Assembly: GCA_031002005.1 (NCBI GenBank)
Contig: CM061918.1
Location: forward strand, 40,366,947-40,430,946
Length of the DNA stretch: 64,000 nucleotides
Source: Vandiemenella viatica
Lineage: Eukaryota > Arthropoda > Insecta > Orthoptera > Morabidae
Direction: 5' to 3'
Shown here: positions 46,086-57,378 of the stretch, piece by piece
Layout of the letters: each line of letters opens with the position of its first letter
Numbering within the stretch: the stretch's first letter is position 1
Notes under the pieces: generated by a model
Told to the model about the DNA's origin: nothing
Database searches by the model: none
The model's input: the letters and a program-made list of their open reading frames with translations, nothing else
Program-made: the position numbers and the translations under genes

Positions 46086-46494
46086 ACATGTCCAGCAAAA
46101 TGTAAAGCATTGTAAATATTCAACTATGTCAAAAATACAAGTCTGTGAAAGTATTAAATAATGCTGCACTTACAAAAGTGCATAAAATGCTGTTGCAGAC
46201 TGCCATTTGAAGATATCACCATACCTCCAATGATGATTCCCCACACCATAGTTGCAAAACATGTCTGCAGAATAAATAACTTATACCACGACTTTTTATA
46301 GACGGCATTTTATTTATAAAAATCTATCTATCAGCAACTGCGGAATATTGCCTAAAACCAGGTTTGTAAATGATGAACATAAACGGCAAAAGTAGATGGG
46401 TAAGCTCAGCTCAGGGGCCCCATCTGGCGAGGGCCCAAAATAATTTTTTTTTCTCTTCCACTGGGGCCCCTCTTAACTTGCATGGAAGAGGAAG
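46086..46494. other. spacer between hAT and LINE fragment
   Basis: AT-rich, with a 'ggggcccc' palindromic patch near 46415 and 46465. No gene supported. Confidence 0.4.
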
Positions 46495-47445
46495 GAGAAG
46501 TAAAGGAATTGGTTACAAAACTTTTGTCAGACCATTGCTTGAATATGGTAGTGTAGTATGGGATCAACATATTGCATATCAAATACAGGAGTTGGAGAGT
46601 TTGAATAAGAGGGCTGCTAGATTTGTTTCCGGAAATTACCCCAGAATGCAATCAGTAACAGATATTATAAAAGAGCTGGAATGGGATTCATTACAAGCCA
46701 GGAGGAGGGTGAAGAGCAGCGCTGCCAGTACAGCCAACTTATATTATACCGCTGTCTCTTTGAAATTATACAGAATGAAACCCAATTATACAAAGGGATC
46801 ATCCATTGATTACATACGTGAGTGAAAGTGCTGGGAGCAAAAAAAAGTTCAAGAAAAGTAAACAATTAATAAATTTGATAAATTTTGAATAACAAAAAGG
46901 ACATAGATATGCAGGAAGGGTTGTCCAACTCAATGAAACAAGGGAATACACTTTCAAAAAGGTGCTGGAATGTACTTTACTTTTAAGTGCTCATTTTTGT
47001 ATCCAATTATACAAGGCAATCTGTTATACAAACAGGATACAAGAGGTAACCAAATTATACAAGTTTTGTATCCAATTATACAATCTGGCAGCCCTGGTGA
47101 AGAGGGTCATGGGAGTGTACAAGACGTATATTGGCGATGAGGCATGGAAAGATATTGGTGTAGGTATGAAAAGTAGTGCATGGAAAGGAATAGATGGCCA
47201 TGACCACAAGCTGGCACTCGATTTCAGACACAAGGGTGTGAGAAGATTCTCTTTTTTAGGTAAGGGTATCAGGGATTGGAATAAGTTACCAAGGGAAATG
47301 ATAAATAATTTACCAAAAACGTTGAAAGAATTTAAAGTTAAAATTTGTAAAGAGCAAATGTATGTGGGTGCAGGAAAGGGGGAAGATGGGTGTGTAGGGA
47401 AATTGCTACAGGAGCATGCGCTCCATTGCAATTTAATTAAATAGT
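46495..47445 (+). pseudogene. 3' end of a LINE ORF, split by a hAT-type MITE
   Basis: The C-terminal end of a non-LTR reverse-transcriptase ORF. The first part (46500-46716) encodes YKTFVRPLLEYGSVVWD and ELESLNKRAARFVSGNY, typical of the region after the polymerase domain. A 380-base MITE then interrupts it. The second part (47105-47445) continues in sense with KGVRRFSFLGKGIRDWNKLP and ends in a 3' tail with ctccattgcaatttaatta. If the insert were absent the two parts would join at the duplicated gtgaagag. The copy is 5'-truncated, as is usual for LINEs. Related fragments follow at 49438, 49915, 50122 and 50730. Confidence 0.8.
46717..47096. mobile_element. hAT-type MITE, exact 8-bp target duplication
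   Basis: The ends are cagcgctgccag and, inverted, cagggctgccag. The target duplication gtgaagag is perfect (46709-46716 and 47097-47104). The interior of 380 bases is non-coding and contains several attatacaa-type repeats in both orientations near the ends, probably transposase-binding sites. Confidence 0.9.
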
Positions 47446-49437
47446 ATTATTTCTGCAGTGAGAAATCGCGTTGATCGAGTAAGTGATATTTGAAAATATT
47501 TATCTATTCAAATGTTTTCTCCACAATGTTTAGTAGAACCTGAATGGTTTAATCATTTGTACAGTTGAATTTCACAGTCAGTGTTAATATTTGACTAAAA
47601 ACAATAAATCAGTGATCATGACATTAGGGAATAGCGACAATTTTTTTAATAATAAATGAACATTATTAATTAAAATAAACGAAGAAATCGATTAAATATT
47701 CTTAGAAACCTTAATCGATAATAATCAATTCAATTAGCTGTTATTGTACGCTTTAACGTGAAATGAAATAAAAACTCAGTCAACTTTAACGTTTCCTACT
47801 CATTAAAAGTAAATGCTACTGAAATATGGTAGAAATATATTTCGAAAAGTGAAGTGACTTATTGTTTGAGTTATCATCTTTTCACTAATTGAAACTGAAA
47901 TCTACTGAACCCCAAGAAAAAAAAAAAAAACACTAGAAAAAAACCACTAGCCACTAAAGCAATATTTCACCACTTAACGGGTGAGTGAGGGGGAGGATAA
48001 AAAAATAAACAAAGAAAAATCGGTTCCTCCATGAACAAAATCAGCGATGTTTCAAGATATACTTTACTAATTAATAAACAATTTGTGAAAGATGTTTCCC
48101 TCTTGTAATTAATTATTATTCATTTCAGAATGCGAAAATTATTTTTTCTCACAATAATTCATATAAACGTTTAGAGAAATATTTTAAAATGAAAAGGTAG
48201 ATATTTCTATAACATCATATTTCGTATGATTTATGTTGCAATCTACTGTATTTTATTCGTTCTATAACTTTTTAGTGATTTCAGATAACATTTATTGTTT
48301 TTTCTTTATTTCAATGCTAATGAAAAGTATTTGCATTGATAATTATTTCTTTATAATTAAAGTATGTTAACAATGTAAAATTCATTAATGTCGATGAGTA
48401 ACGAAATGTTTTAAAGAGTATCTTTGTCGATAGCGCACAAAAAGGCGGCAATTTTGGTTGGATCTTGTTTGGTTAGTAGTGATATGATTAAATAGTTTCA
48501 AAGGACAGCTCTATGAATATCCAAATCTACGTTTCTAAATTTTGTTAAGTAAAAATATTGAAATATTTGCAGTTATAATTTTTACTGAAAATCGAGAAAG
48601 CAGATCTACAAGTTGTATTTAAAATGGGGCCAAGTTTAGATAGGGCCATAGTTAATGAATTAATTGCTTTATTTTTTGAGGGACATAAATAGCGACATAA
48701 ATAGGTTGTGGTTAAGCTGAAATGCAGCCTGGATCAAAATGACAACTGAAAGTCGTAGTTACAGTATAATTCACGAGGAATTTAATTTTTTTAAGTAATA
48801 ATTTTAAGTTGCGTCTTAATACTAACGCCATCACTTCATGCCTCCATATCTATCGTGCTCAGTGCTGCCCGGACCAGAATTAAAACTAATATTACGACTG
48901 TAGCATAAGGTTTTTTGATACCTAAATTTATTTTTCTTTTATTTCAGTGGTGTAATGTAACTGCCGCCATTGATTCAGTCATATGGGGATTCCAGCTGCG
49001 CCTGTATCGAATTGTAAAGTAGTAGGCCTACTTATATTTGAATGCTGGTTCTGCTTACGAAATTTGATTAATTCTATATTACGATACGGCTACAACACTA
49101 TAAACACTTTCTGCCAATACCATTGTCGGTATAGGGATCATATCAACATAAGTTTTTTTTGGTTAGGTTGAAATAGGGACTGTTGAAGGGGAAAAATTTT
49201 CGTTAAAGCTATGTGCTATTTTCATACAGCGAAAACACATTATTTCCATGGAAAATATTTTGTAATCGTAAATTGCTTGTGACGAAGAGAAGCTGAAATG
49301 TCATGAACACATTGCAACAAACATTTCAAGATATTTGTATTTTGTAGCGCTAGTGGCATAGCAGTATCGCGATCTAGAATTAAACTGAATTTTCAACTTT
49401 ACTTAGTTTTTACAGTGATTATGTGTAAATTCCCACC
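47446..49437. other. AT-rich sequence, no repeat recognised
   Basis: About 2 kb with few open frames. Near 48435 a less AT-rich spot (gcgcacaaaaaggcggcaat) resembles core sequence seen in promoters or first exons. It could be the 5' end of the gene whose coding exon starts at 51560, but nothing else supports this. Confidence 0.25.
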
Positions 49438-49477
49438 GGAGCCTGTGCTCCATTGCAATTAAATTAAATTAAATTTC
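49438..49477 (+). repeat. LINE 3' tail only
   Basis: Contains gcctgtgctccattgcaatt and an (aatt/aaatt)n tail like the end of the LINE at 46495-47445. An extremely 5'-truncated insertion. Confidence 0.55.
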
Positions 49478-49914
49478 AAAGGTAGTGTGCTGATGGATTT
49501 TGTAAAAACCACAAGGTGAATACTACACGCAAAACAATTTTATTGTTGAGTAGTATCTATTTAATTGTACCACACTGATGATTTTATTTTAACAAGATGA
49601 AAATAAGTATCTGTGAAACATTTTAAACTCTCATCAGTTATTAACTTGTAATTTGGCCTTTGCTAGCCAGAGGACTGGGAATGTGTAATGGCAGCACCAG
49701 TTCATAAAACAGGAAACTTGAAGAGAAGTTGATGGAAAGATTTAGGGCAGTGCGATAAATTATTATTAATTTTAAAATTGTTCTTTGTGGATAAAAATAA
49801 AATAAATTGTGATGGAGCTAATGGTCTGCTGGCAATTCCACAAGTCATTACCCCTTATTATATACAGTATATATATATATTAAATTTTCCTTTAGAATTG
49901 GAGTGTTAAATTCC
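49478..49914. other. AT-rich spacer
   Basis: Nothing recognised. Includes a short (at)n stretch near 49870. Confidence 0.4.
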
Positions 49915-50200
49915 TTCCCCATTTACTTTTCCAATTTACAAATTTTAATTTTAAATTCTTTAAGCATTTTTGGTAAATTTTTCATCAGTTCACTTAGCAA
50001 TTTGTTCCAATCCTTGACACCCTTACCAACAAAAGAAAATTTTCCCACTTCCTTATGCATGAAATCGACTGCCAGCTTGCAGCCATGATCGCATTTACCT
50101 TTCCATGCACTATTCTTATTTCTGCATGGAAGGGGAAAGATGACCATGACCACAAGCTGGCGCTCAATTTCATGAATATGGGAGTGGGAAAATTTCCTCT
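49915..50200. repeat. two LINE 3' fragments head to head
   Basis: The minus strand at 49915-50115 and the plus strand at 50122-50200 both encode the same LINE segment as 47160-47300 (HDHKLAL, FM or FRHKGV, FSF.GKG). They meet near 50118 and form a palindrome with roughly 75-base arms. Confidence 0.7.
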
Positions 50201-50729
50201 GAGCATAATGCAAGTCTTCAAAATGCCACACCTTAAATTATTCAAATTGTAATTTGATTTCACTGGTTATGCTGGCCCTTTGCAGTGCTGCCTGATGCAG
50301 CTGCCTCTCCACATCATAACACAGCACATCCTAACGTCAAAACTATGTGTGAGGAAAGAAGTGTCTTGTAGAAAGCGACATGTATTTAAGAGAGGTTATT
50401 TACATTCAGCTCAGTGGGCTGTGTAAAATCTATTTAATATGGAATGGAAATGGGAGTAATTTGACTCTGAACATATTAATTGATTTTAAAAAAGTCACAG
50501 AAAGATAGTGAATAAAGTTATAAACAATGAGGTATATTCTAATGTAACTAACTGGCTAATATATATTAATTGTAGGAAGCAAAAAGCCATAGTAAGTAGG
50601 CCTAGTAAATGATGTAGCAAAAGAAATGAAGGTGAAAACAGGAATGCGCAGGATTGGAACCATGGTAGTTTATTACTCTGATGAGTAACTCCTGTATGAT
50701 TACACTGAAATCTTCATGGGTGTACCCCC
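50201..50729. other. spacer, nothing recognised
   Basis: No supported gene or repeat boundary. Confidence 0.4.
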
Positions 50730-51310
50730 GGATTGAACTGTAAAACTACAATTTTGGTCAGATAATTGGTTAAATATGGTGGTGCAGTTTGAAACCCACA
50801 TATTGTGTATTAAGTACAGAGGTTGGTTGGCACGCAAAGGTGAACAGCTAAATTTGTTTGTGGAAATTACTGCAGTACCTGATATGATAAAGGAGCTATA
50901 TGGGTAGTTATTGGAAGACAGGAGGAGGGTGAAGAGATTTCTGGGAATGTCCAAGGTGTTGTTGGTGATAGGGTTTGGATACATATTGGCCGAAGAACCA
51001 GGAGTAGTGCATGGAAGGGAGAAAGATAACCATGGCACTAGATTTTATGCATAAGGGTGTGGAAAAATTTTCTTTTGTGGTTGAAGGTATCAGGGCTTTT
51101 AATAAATTATGAAAAAAAGTGAAGAATAATTTGCCAAAAAGGCTGAAGAAATTTTAAATTAAAATTAGTAATTTGCAAATGTAGATGGAGGGATTTAACA
51201 TTCAAAGTATATAAGATAATAATAAAAATAAAAAGAAGTTAAGAAAGGGCTAATTAGATGACTAGGGAAATTGCCACTAGGTCATGCACTCCATCCCAAT
51301 TAAATAAAAT
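50730..51310 (+). pseudogene. LINE 3' fragment, heavily decayed
   Basis: Same family as 46495-47445: 'gacaggaggagggtgaagag' at about 50920, 'agtagtgcatggaag', 'cataagggtgtgg' and the tail catgcactccatcccaatta at the end. Stops and indels are frequent. It contains an intact gtgaagag site equivalent to the one hit by the MITE in the other copy. Confidence 0.75.
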
Positions 51311-51543
51311 AATTGTGTACCATATATGAATTACATTTTAACCAGGTAAGCTGTCAGTTCTGTTTCAGGGCATAATTGAAACAGATGTTGATCTGTGGTA
51401 GTTTCTATTGAAGTTATGTTCCATCTCTTGTAGTTTGACTCAGCTGATAAAGTTCATATGGGAGCTATAATAATTCTTTTAGCTCATTCCATTTCTCATA
51501 TTTCCTTAGTTGTACAAATATTTACTATTATTTTTGTCTACAG

Positions 51544-51707
51544 GTGTTTTTGAAGCAACATGGCATCTTTTGCAGAAAACGGTAAGGATGAAGTGCCAGA
51601 TGAGCTGGCAATGTGGTTTCTCACAGAAGAATGGAACAGCATATCAGGCTATGAGAGGAAAAGAATACTCAATGTTTTTGATAACTATAAAACCCTTACT
51701 CGATTAG
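51544..51707 (+). CDS. first coding exon of a PRDM9-like KRAB-domain gene
   Basis: A 3' splice site (ttttgtctacag, ending 51543) precedes a short untranslated part, an ATG at 51560 and 49 codons plus one base, followed by a consensus donor gtaagt at 51708. The peptide begins MASFAENGKDEVPDELAMWF and continues LTEEWNSI, YERKRILNVF and DNYKTLTRL. This matches the KRAB-related domain of PRDM9/PRDM7 (vertebrate pattern: F..EEW..., then ...YEK.R..N...NY..L...G), including the EEW core and the NY..L end. In PRDM9 this domain mediates protein interactions upstream of the SET and zinc-finger parts. The exon joins in phase with 59777-59874. The SET domain and fingers are not in the window, so another KRAB/SSX-type protein is possible. 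The family call rests on my recall of the motif. Confidence 0.7.
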
Positions 51708-51901
51708 GTAAGTAAATATGAAGTTAATTTTTTACCTCTTTGTAAATATTAATTATAGAAATAGAAGTATTTGTTTAGATATTGAGTTTGTTACTGTCAT
51801 TTTCATCACAATAATAATGGTTTGACCATAGTTTTGTAACCCATTCCTTACCTTCTCTGGTACATCCCCTCATCACTCTCTTCAAAATATGAAGGATTTT
51901 C

Positions 51902-52092
51902 AGTTAATGCTCTGGCCTCGCATTCAGGAGGATGCCGGTTCGAATCCCCGTCTAAGCATCCAGATTTGGGTTTTCCATGGTTTCCCCAAATCACTCCAAC
52001 CGAACGCCGGGATGCTTCTCTCAAAAATACCATGGCCTAATTCCTTCTCATTCATTGTCCCCAATCCCATCCCGCCTCTAATGATTTTGAAA
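51902..52092 (+). repeat. tRNA-derived SINE, best copy
   Basis: Clear B box ggttcgaatccc at about 51935, the body motif cagatttgggttttccatgg, and the end ccaatcccatcccgcctcta. Lies in the long intron of the KRAB-like gene. Confidence 0.8.
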
Positions 52093-52389
52093 TCTTTTCC
52101 TACCACATGTCCTATGTGTACTACCCAGTTGAGTTTATCATCAAATGTTATGCCAAGTTATTAACATTTCAAGTCTTCAAAACGGAATTCCTTTCCTACC
52201 TTCTCAGGTAATTTCTTCTCTTCATTCTTATAATTGGACTTTTTCTGATTCTCTGAAATCTGCAGATGGGAACTAAGATACCAAATTCTCCCAGCTCTCA
52301 ACGTCTGATAAGACCCTTTCAGTAGACCCATTACTTATTATTTTTTGTTCTCATATTTATAATTTATTTACCTTAAATGTCCCCTAATG

Positions 52390-52740
52390 TTTGAAAACAG
52401 TAGATTTCAGAACCAGATTGCATGGCTTACAGAGTTCCATCATTCCTCCCCCCTGGCAGCTAGCTCTCTGATTGGTTAGGTAATTTCCAACATTTTTTTT
52501 CTTTGCCCTGTGGGGCATTGAAGTCTCCAAGCAGGATGATTGTATGTTTCTTGGGATTTGTAAGAAAATGTCTTCTAGCTTTTCACAGCTTCGTATGTTC
52601 CTTCTGGGTCTTTCCTGTTCACCTGATTAGCTGGTAAATATACTTTTATTATTGACTTCACTTTATTCATTCTTCTGAAATACAGTGTGGATGTTTTGCT
52701 GTTAGGGGAAGCGAAATCCATTATTGAATTAGAGTCCTGC
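52390..52740 (-). pseudogene. LINE endonuclease-domain remnant
   Basis: On the minus strand KKHTIILLGDFNAPQGKE is the hallmark of the apurinic-type endonuclease of non-LTR retrotransposons. Before it come decayed pieces resembling VYLPANQVN and YEAVK, after it VGNYLTNQRAS. Many stops. Confidence 0.65.
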
Positions 52741-53159
52741 TGACAATAAATTCAAATTGAAATTTAAGATCCTAGATTTGGTGAGTCAAATAAACATTGT
52801 ATTTGCAAGCTTCTGATGCTGGAATAAATATCAACACTTCCTAGGTGGCACTGCATCCTAGTAATAAATGCTGACATTTGAGCCAACCTGCTTTGGCCTT
52901 TTTCTAGAGTGTAACTATACTGAACTGTGTTTTACATGATCTACTAAACATAACTAATCCCCCATCTGGTACATATGACGTTCTGGTAAATTTGATCATT
53001 CCAGCTAATCAGATAGCACAGCTGACATGTGGTTGGATGGCTTGATGGCAGACATACGTGAATTGTTCTATTCACTTTAAGGCATACCATGCAACATGAA
53101 ACTTTAGGCCACTGTCCTTATTAGCAATCTCTAGTGCCTCTTTTGTCTGCCTATACTGC
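52741..53159. other. intronic sequence, nothing recognised
   Basis: No supported repeat boundary or frame. Confidence 0.4.
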
Positions 53160-53320
53160 CTTCATCCAGCCATCCAAATTTTTAGTTTTCATGGTTTCCT
53201 GAAAACATTCCAGGTGAAAGCTAAGATGGTTCCTTTAAAAAAATTATTTTCTTATCCTTGTCTTCTCCCCACTCCTGCCTCCAATATCGATAAGGCTTGA
53301 AGTCCCCCCCCCCCCCCCCC
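53160..53320 (+). repeat. decayed SINE with C17 run
   Basis: Remnants of the SINE body (catccaaatttttagttttcatggtttcc, written here as catccaaat / ttttcatggtttcc) and its end (ccccactcctgcctccaata). A run of 17 C at 53304-53320 follows. Confidence 0.45.
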
Positions 53321-53734
53321 AAAAGAAGTATACAAGGTATGCATGACAGATGTATTTGTCATTACCATAATTCCCTAATGCAATAGTTATCCACCAGATT
53401 GATATACAAACAACTTTGTTTCCCAGACATTACATCCCTATGACTGCTATATACTTCCTGATGTTAATCACTGGACTCAATTCTTGTAACACATTTCTTG
53501 CCAGGCCTTGAATCCATCAGCCATATCCCACAACAGGACCATGACTTTCTTCTTCAATACCACCCTGAAATGAGATTATTTCATCTTCACATGATCCTCC
53601 ACACTTCGATCAGAACAGGCTTCAGTAAACACTGTAAATCCAGTTAGCTTCTGGCCCATAAGTATCAATCTCCAAATTAAATAACTGTAACTTGTAAGAC
53701 TTACAATATGCACCCAGTAGCAATCACTTTCACC
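53321..53734. other. intronic sequence, nothing recognised
   Basis: C/T-rich on the plus strand, with no convincing frame. Confidence 0.4.
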
Positions 53735-53947
53735 CAGTGGCGGATCCAGGATTTGGTTTGGGGGGAGGGGGGGAGGGCGCTTGATTCAGGCAAGGAGAGA
53801 AATCTCACATTTTTCCAGAATGCCGCCCTTATAAAAACAGTAGAGCAAAAAAAAAAAAAAGGGTCCCCAAAATCTATGTCGTCGGGGGTGACCTTGGTGT
53901 TTTTGGGGGGACTTCTGCCCCCTAGCCCTCCCCTGGATCCGCCACTG
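53735..53947. mobile_element. hAT-type MITE
   Basis: The ends are cagtggcggatccagg and, inverted, cagtggcggatccagg. The flanks ctttcacc (53727-53734) and ctttcatc (53948-53955) differ at one base, an 8-base hAT duplication. The 213 bases have a GC-rich inside with G runs and no coding capacity. Confidence 0.88.
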
Positions 53948-54022
53948 CTTTCATCAATCCCACCACTGGAGAGACCTTTCCTATTGTAGGGTATCCCACT
54001 TATGATAGACCTCTGCCATTTA

Positions 54023-55322
54023 CGAGGTAGGGTCAAAAAGTTTCCGGAATTGGTTAATAAAAATTTATTGAAAGTATGTATAGCATTTTTATCTTATTTT
54101 CCTTAAAAATACTCTCCTGCTTCTACACACTCATTCTTCCATTCATGCAATTGTTGGAAACACCCCTGAAAGCCATTTCTTAAAAGTGCGTACAGACACT
54201 TCATCGCATTTTTAATCACTTCTGATAAATCAGCGAAATGTTATCGCTTTAATGTAATTTTCAGTCGTAAAAACAGGTAAAAATCTGGTGGTGCAAGATT
54301 GGGAGAATATATAGGGTGTTCCTGACTGGTAACTTTGTTTTTGGCAAGGTATTGTTTTGCCATTATGGACAGATGTGATGGGGCACTGTCATGCAATAAA
54401 AACCAATCTTTCCCTGCCCATTGTTCAGATTGTTTTCATCGAATTGCATCTCGTAACAATTTTAAGTTCTCTGTGTACAGTTCTTTGTTGACTGTTTTCC
54501 ATTCAGGAAGAAATTCATAATGACTCAAGCCCCGATAATAAAAAAAAACTTTCCAACAGGACTTTACCCCGGCTTCTGTCCAAGCAAAATTTTGTTTTCG
54601 TGGTGATGTTTTTGACTTTCATTCGGCAGACTGTCATTTCGTCCAAGGGTCATTAAGGAAGCACCACATCTCATCACCTGTTACAATTTTGTGCAGGAAG
54701 CTGTCATCTGCATCTGCCATTTCAATCAAGTCCCTGCATGTGGTCACTATCGTTTCTTTTTGCAAGGGGATAACATTTTTGGAAACATCTGCAAGCAAAC
54801 ACGATGCATGTTCAAATCATTATGAAGAATACTGTATACAATCCCGTGTGAAATACCAACCTCAGAGGCAATATCGATGGTTATTCGCCGGTTTGCATGC
54901 ACAAGTTGTCGAATACGCTCAACATTATCATCTGCCATGGAAGTTGAAGGCCGTCCAGTCTGAACGTTTTCTCAATAGTTGTGCGACCACCATGAAAACG
55001 CTTGTGCCACTCATAAACTGCCGCTTTCTTCATCACATAGTTTCTGTATGCTTTGTTCAACATCTCAAGTGTCTCCGAGGTGATTTCTCCAACAACACAC
55101 AGAATTTGATATTACCACGCAGCTCTAAACATGACGATATTTCACAATCAAATGAAAGAAGTAAACTACATCTAACATGCATGCACAAAACCAACTAAAA
55201 CTGCCTGCTGCATGGCACAGCACCTTCTGCAATAGTGTTGTCAACCTTCTAAACAAAAATTTCACTTCCAGCAAACAACTGACTGTACAAGACAATTCCG
55301 GGAACTCTTTGACCCTGCCTTG
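54023..55322 (-). mobile_element. mariner element, second subfamily
   Basis: The left inverted repeat cgaggtagggtcaaaaagtt is matched at the right end by its inverse caaggcagggtcaaagagtt. TA flanks both ends (54021-54022 and 55323-55324). The length is 1300 bases, and a minus-strand transposase remnant fills it. Confidence 0.9.
54080..55130 (-). pseudogene. mariner transposase, multiply frameshifted
   Basis: Running right to left: an N-terminal helix-turn-helix part with MLNKAYRNYVMKKAAVYEWH, then DNVERIRQLVHANRRITI and SEVGISHG.VYSIL. The motif VPKMLS is changed to FPKMLS. The catalytic aspartates sit in KIVTGDEMW (about 54680), in FLLHDSAPSH (about 54390) and in a YSPNLAPPDF segment near 54300. 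The pieces are spread over several frames with frequent stops, so it is more decayed than the mariner at 5286. Its terminal repeats differ from that copy, so it is another lineage. Confidence 0.85.
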
Positions 55323-55323
55323 T

Positions 55324-56043
55324 ACTACCCTACTTGCAACAAATGTCCCACTTCAGAGTACCATTACGTTATCCATTACAGGTATATAGTTTTCACTCAG
55401 TATCCTGACCATCCTGTTGTGGCACATGCCTCAGTACATAATAGTAACAGATCGAGTGTGGTGGGTGAGAAACCTCTATGCCAGTAGCAGGTTTGGTGGG
55501 AGCTGGCGTACCGGTACAGACTGGGTAGTAGGCACTAACCAAGTTTATAGCTGAGAAATAGCTCTTTCTTCCCTTCCCTCCCCCTCCCCCTCTCTGTCCC
55601 TCTAACTCCTGTTATCCTACTGCATTCTTTCCTGACTTGCAGGAACCACCTTTTACTATTATTATTAATGTCTGTGTTTAATTTTTATTACTTTTTATTT
55701 TATATATATTTTTTAATTATCCCATAAATTCCATCTGAATTGTATATAAATATGTATATATTACTATGAAATATATAGATTTTTTCCTGTGCTTATATTT
55801 TTCACTTCACGTCTTCGCTTTGTTTTTTCTGATTTGAATTCCCCCCCCCCCCAACTTTCTTAGCCTTCACAGCTAACTGTCATTATTCGGTGACTAGTCA
55901 GTTGTTCTCTTCCACTATTTTATGGTATTTTTCATTTTCACATTTTTGGTGTTTCCACGCCATCCTGTCATGACCTTTAATAAATGTGGGTCTTCTCTCT
56001 TTCCTAATTTATATCTATCTATTTTAATAATAAAACCTTTTAG
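55324..56043. other. intronic sequence with C/T-rich tract
   Basis: Contains a pyrimidine-rich tract near 55570-55610 and a C10 run near 55842. No gene supported. Confidence 0.4.
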
Positions 56044-56170
56044 GCAATGAAAACTTGGAAGGAGAGGGGAAAGCAAATCCATCACTCACCACAGATGAGG
56101 ACAGGAGAGTCAAATGAACACAAAAATAGCAGGGCTTCAGTTCTCTTGAATATTTGCTGGATATGCACTC
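56044..56170. repeat. foldback family, left end
   Basis: The signature gcaatgaaaacttggaagga is followed by tcactcaccacagatgagga and caggagagtc. The matching right end is at 59500-59608, with other elements in between. Confidence 0.6.
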
Positions 56171-56224
56171 TCCGCATACTCTCCCCAGCATATCCTTCCT
56201 ATCATCTTTAAATACTACTTATCC

Positions 56225-56560
56225 TTTAGTTCGGAAGTATATAATCAGATTTGTGGCATTTCCATTGATACCAGGATGACTCCATCTTATGCCAATCTCT
56301 TCCCACTAGGAACAATTTCCGATGAGATGCCTACTGAGCATCCTATGTCAGATAGTATATTTATTGTCTGGTTACACAGGAAAAACCACCTCCTAGGGTT
56401 CCTCAGTTCCCTTAACAATAGCCATTCTGTCAACTTTAACTGGACTTATTCTCACACATGTCACCTTCCTAGGTATTCCTATAACCTAATACAAGTTCTC
56501 TTTTTTCTCTGCAATCCCCTTAATCTTGTGCAAATATGAATCTCTATTTTTACCACCAAC
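56225..56560 (+). pseudogene. Penelope-like reverse transcriptase fragment
   Basis: The frame starting at 56276 reads MTPSYANLF, then SIFIVWLHRKN, FLSSLNNSHSVNF and NWTYSH. This corresponds to the Penelope-like element (PLE) transcriptase region around G..M.PSYANLF, Y-I-D-D-I-F-I-I-W and LNN.HP.I.FTW.YS. Here the catalytic YIDD is lost (only S-I-F remains). No GIY-YIG endonuclease is recognisable. A very decayed continuation may run to about 57000. Confidence 0.6.
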
Positions 56561-57063
56561 CAATCCCACAACTCCCATTCTGCAACCTATAATGCTGACA
56601 ACAGCCCCATATTAATCACCTGGTTCTCTCCTGGCCATAAAACTATTGACTAGATCCTTCACTATGGGCATGACTTTTTACATTCCTTCGCCTGAAATTT
56701 GTCCTTCTTCCTGAAGTCATATACACTGCCCCTTGTACATGCTTCAGCAGATCGCCCCATCTCAAGAACATCTTGGTTTACTCTCTTCCTCTACTAGACT
56801 ACTACAAGTGTCTTTCTCAACAGCAGACCTCTCTCAGCCACCACTGCCTATTCCAGTCCTACCATTTTTTCTATTGTCAACCTAGATCATCCAGTGGCAG
56901 TCCATACCAGCTCACTCAATTCTAACAGCCTCAATACTTGTTTTACACTGAAAAATATTGGAACTCCGTAGACGGGAACTAGTCTACCAGTATATCCTTG
57001 ACACCAGGCATACACCTGGCCACAACCTCCGTTAAGATCCCACCAATTAAACTATCACTTATG
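56561..57063. other. decayed continuation of the Penelope-like fragment or unclassified
   Basis: C/T-rich like the preceding fragment, with no clear motif. Confidence 0.3.
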
Positions 57064-57132
57064 TTTGGTTGATAATTGAAAACAGCGACCAGTCAAACTG
57101 TGACTGGTCGCTGTTTTCAATTATCAACCAAA
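57064..57132. repeat. perfect hairpin, 32-bp arms, 5-base loop
   Basis: The arms 57064-57095 and 57101-57132 are exact reverse complements (outer tttggttgataatt, inner cgaccagtca) around the loop aactg. Confidence 0.95.
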
Positions 57133-57378
57133 TTTGATATCACATTCTCTGATTCCACAAGTCCACCATGGACAAAATATTATCACTTATATTGTTACAA
57201 ACATACAATTAATTTTTTTTATTCACCTGATCCAGAATGTTTATTTATATGTTAATTCATTTTATTTTACTTTGACCTACCATTATTACCTCAATACTTT
57301 TAGATTATTATCACTGGCCAACTCGTCCCACCCTCCTCCCCTTCCCCTGGTATTGTCATTCTAACACTTCTCACCTGG

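Noticed and set aside
51510..51707. 65-codon frame overlapping the KRAB exon
   Set aside because: It starts upstream of the splice acceptor and reads another phase. The phase starting at 51560 gives the KRAB motif and joins the next exon.
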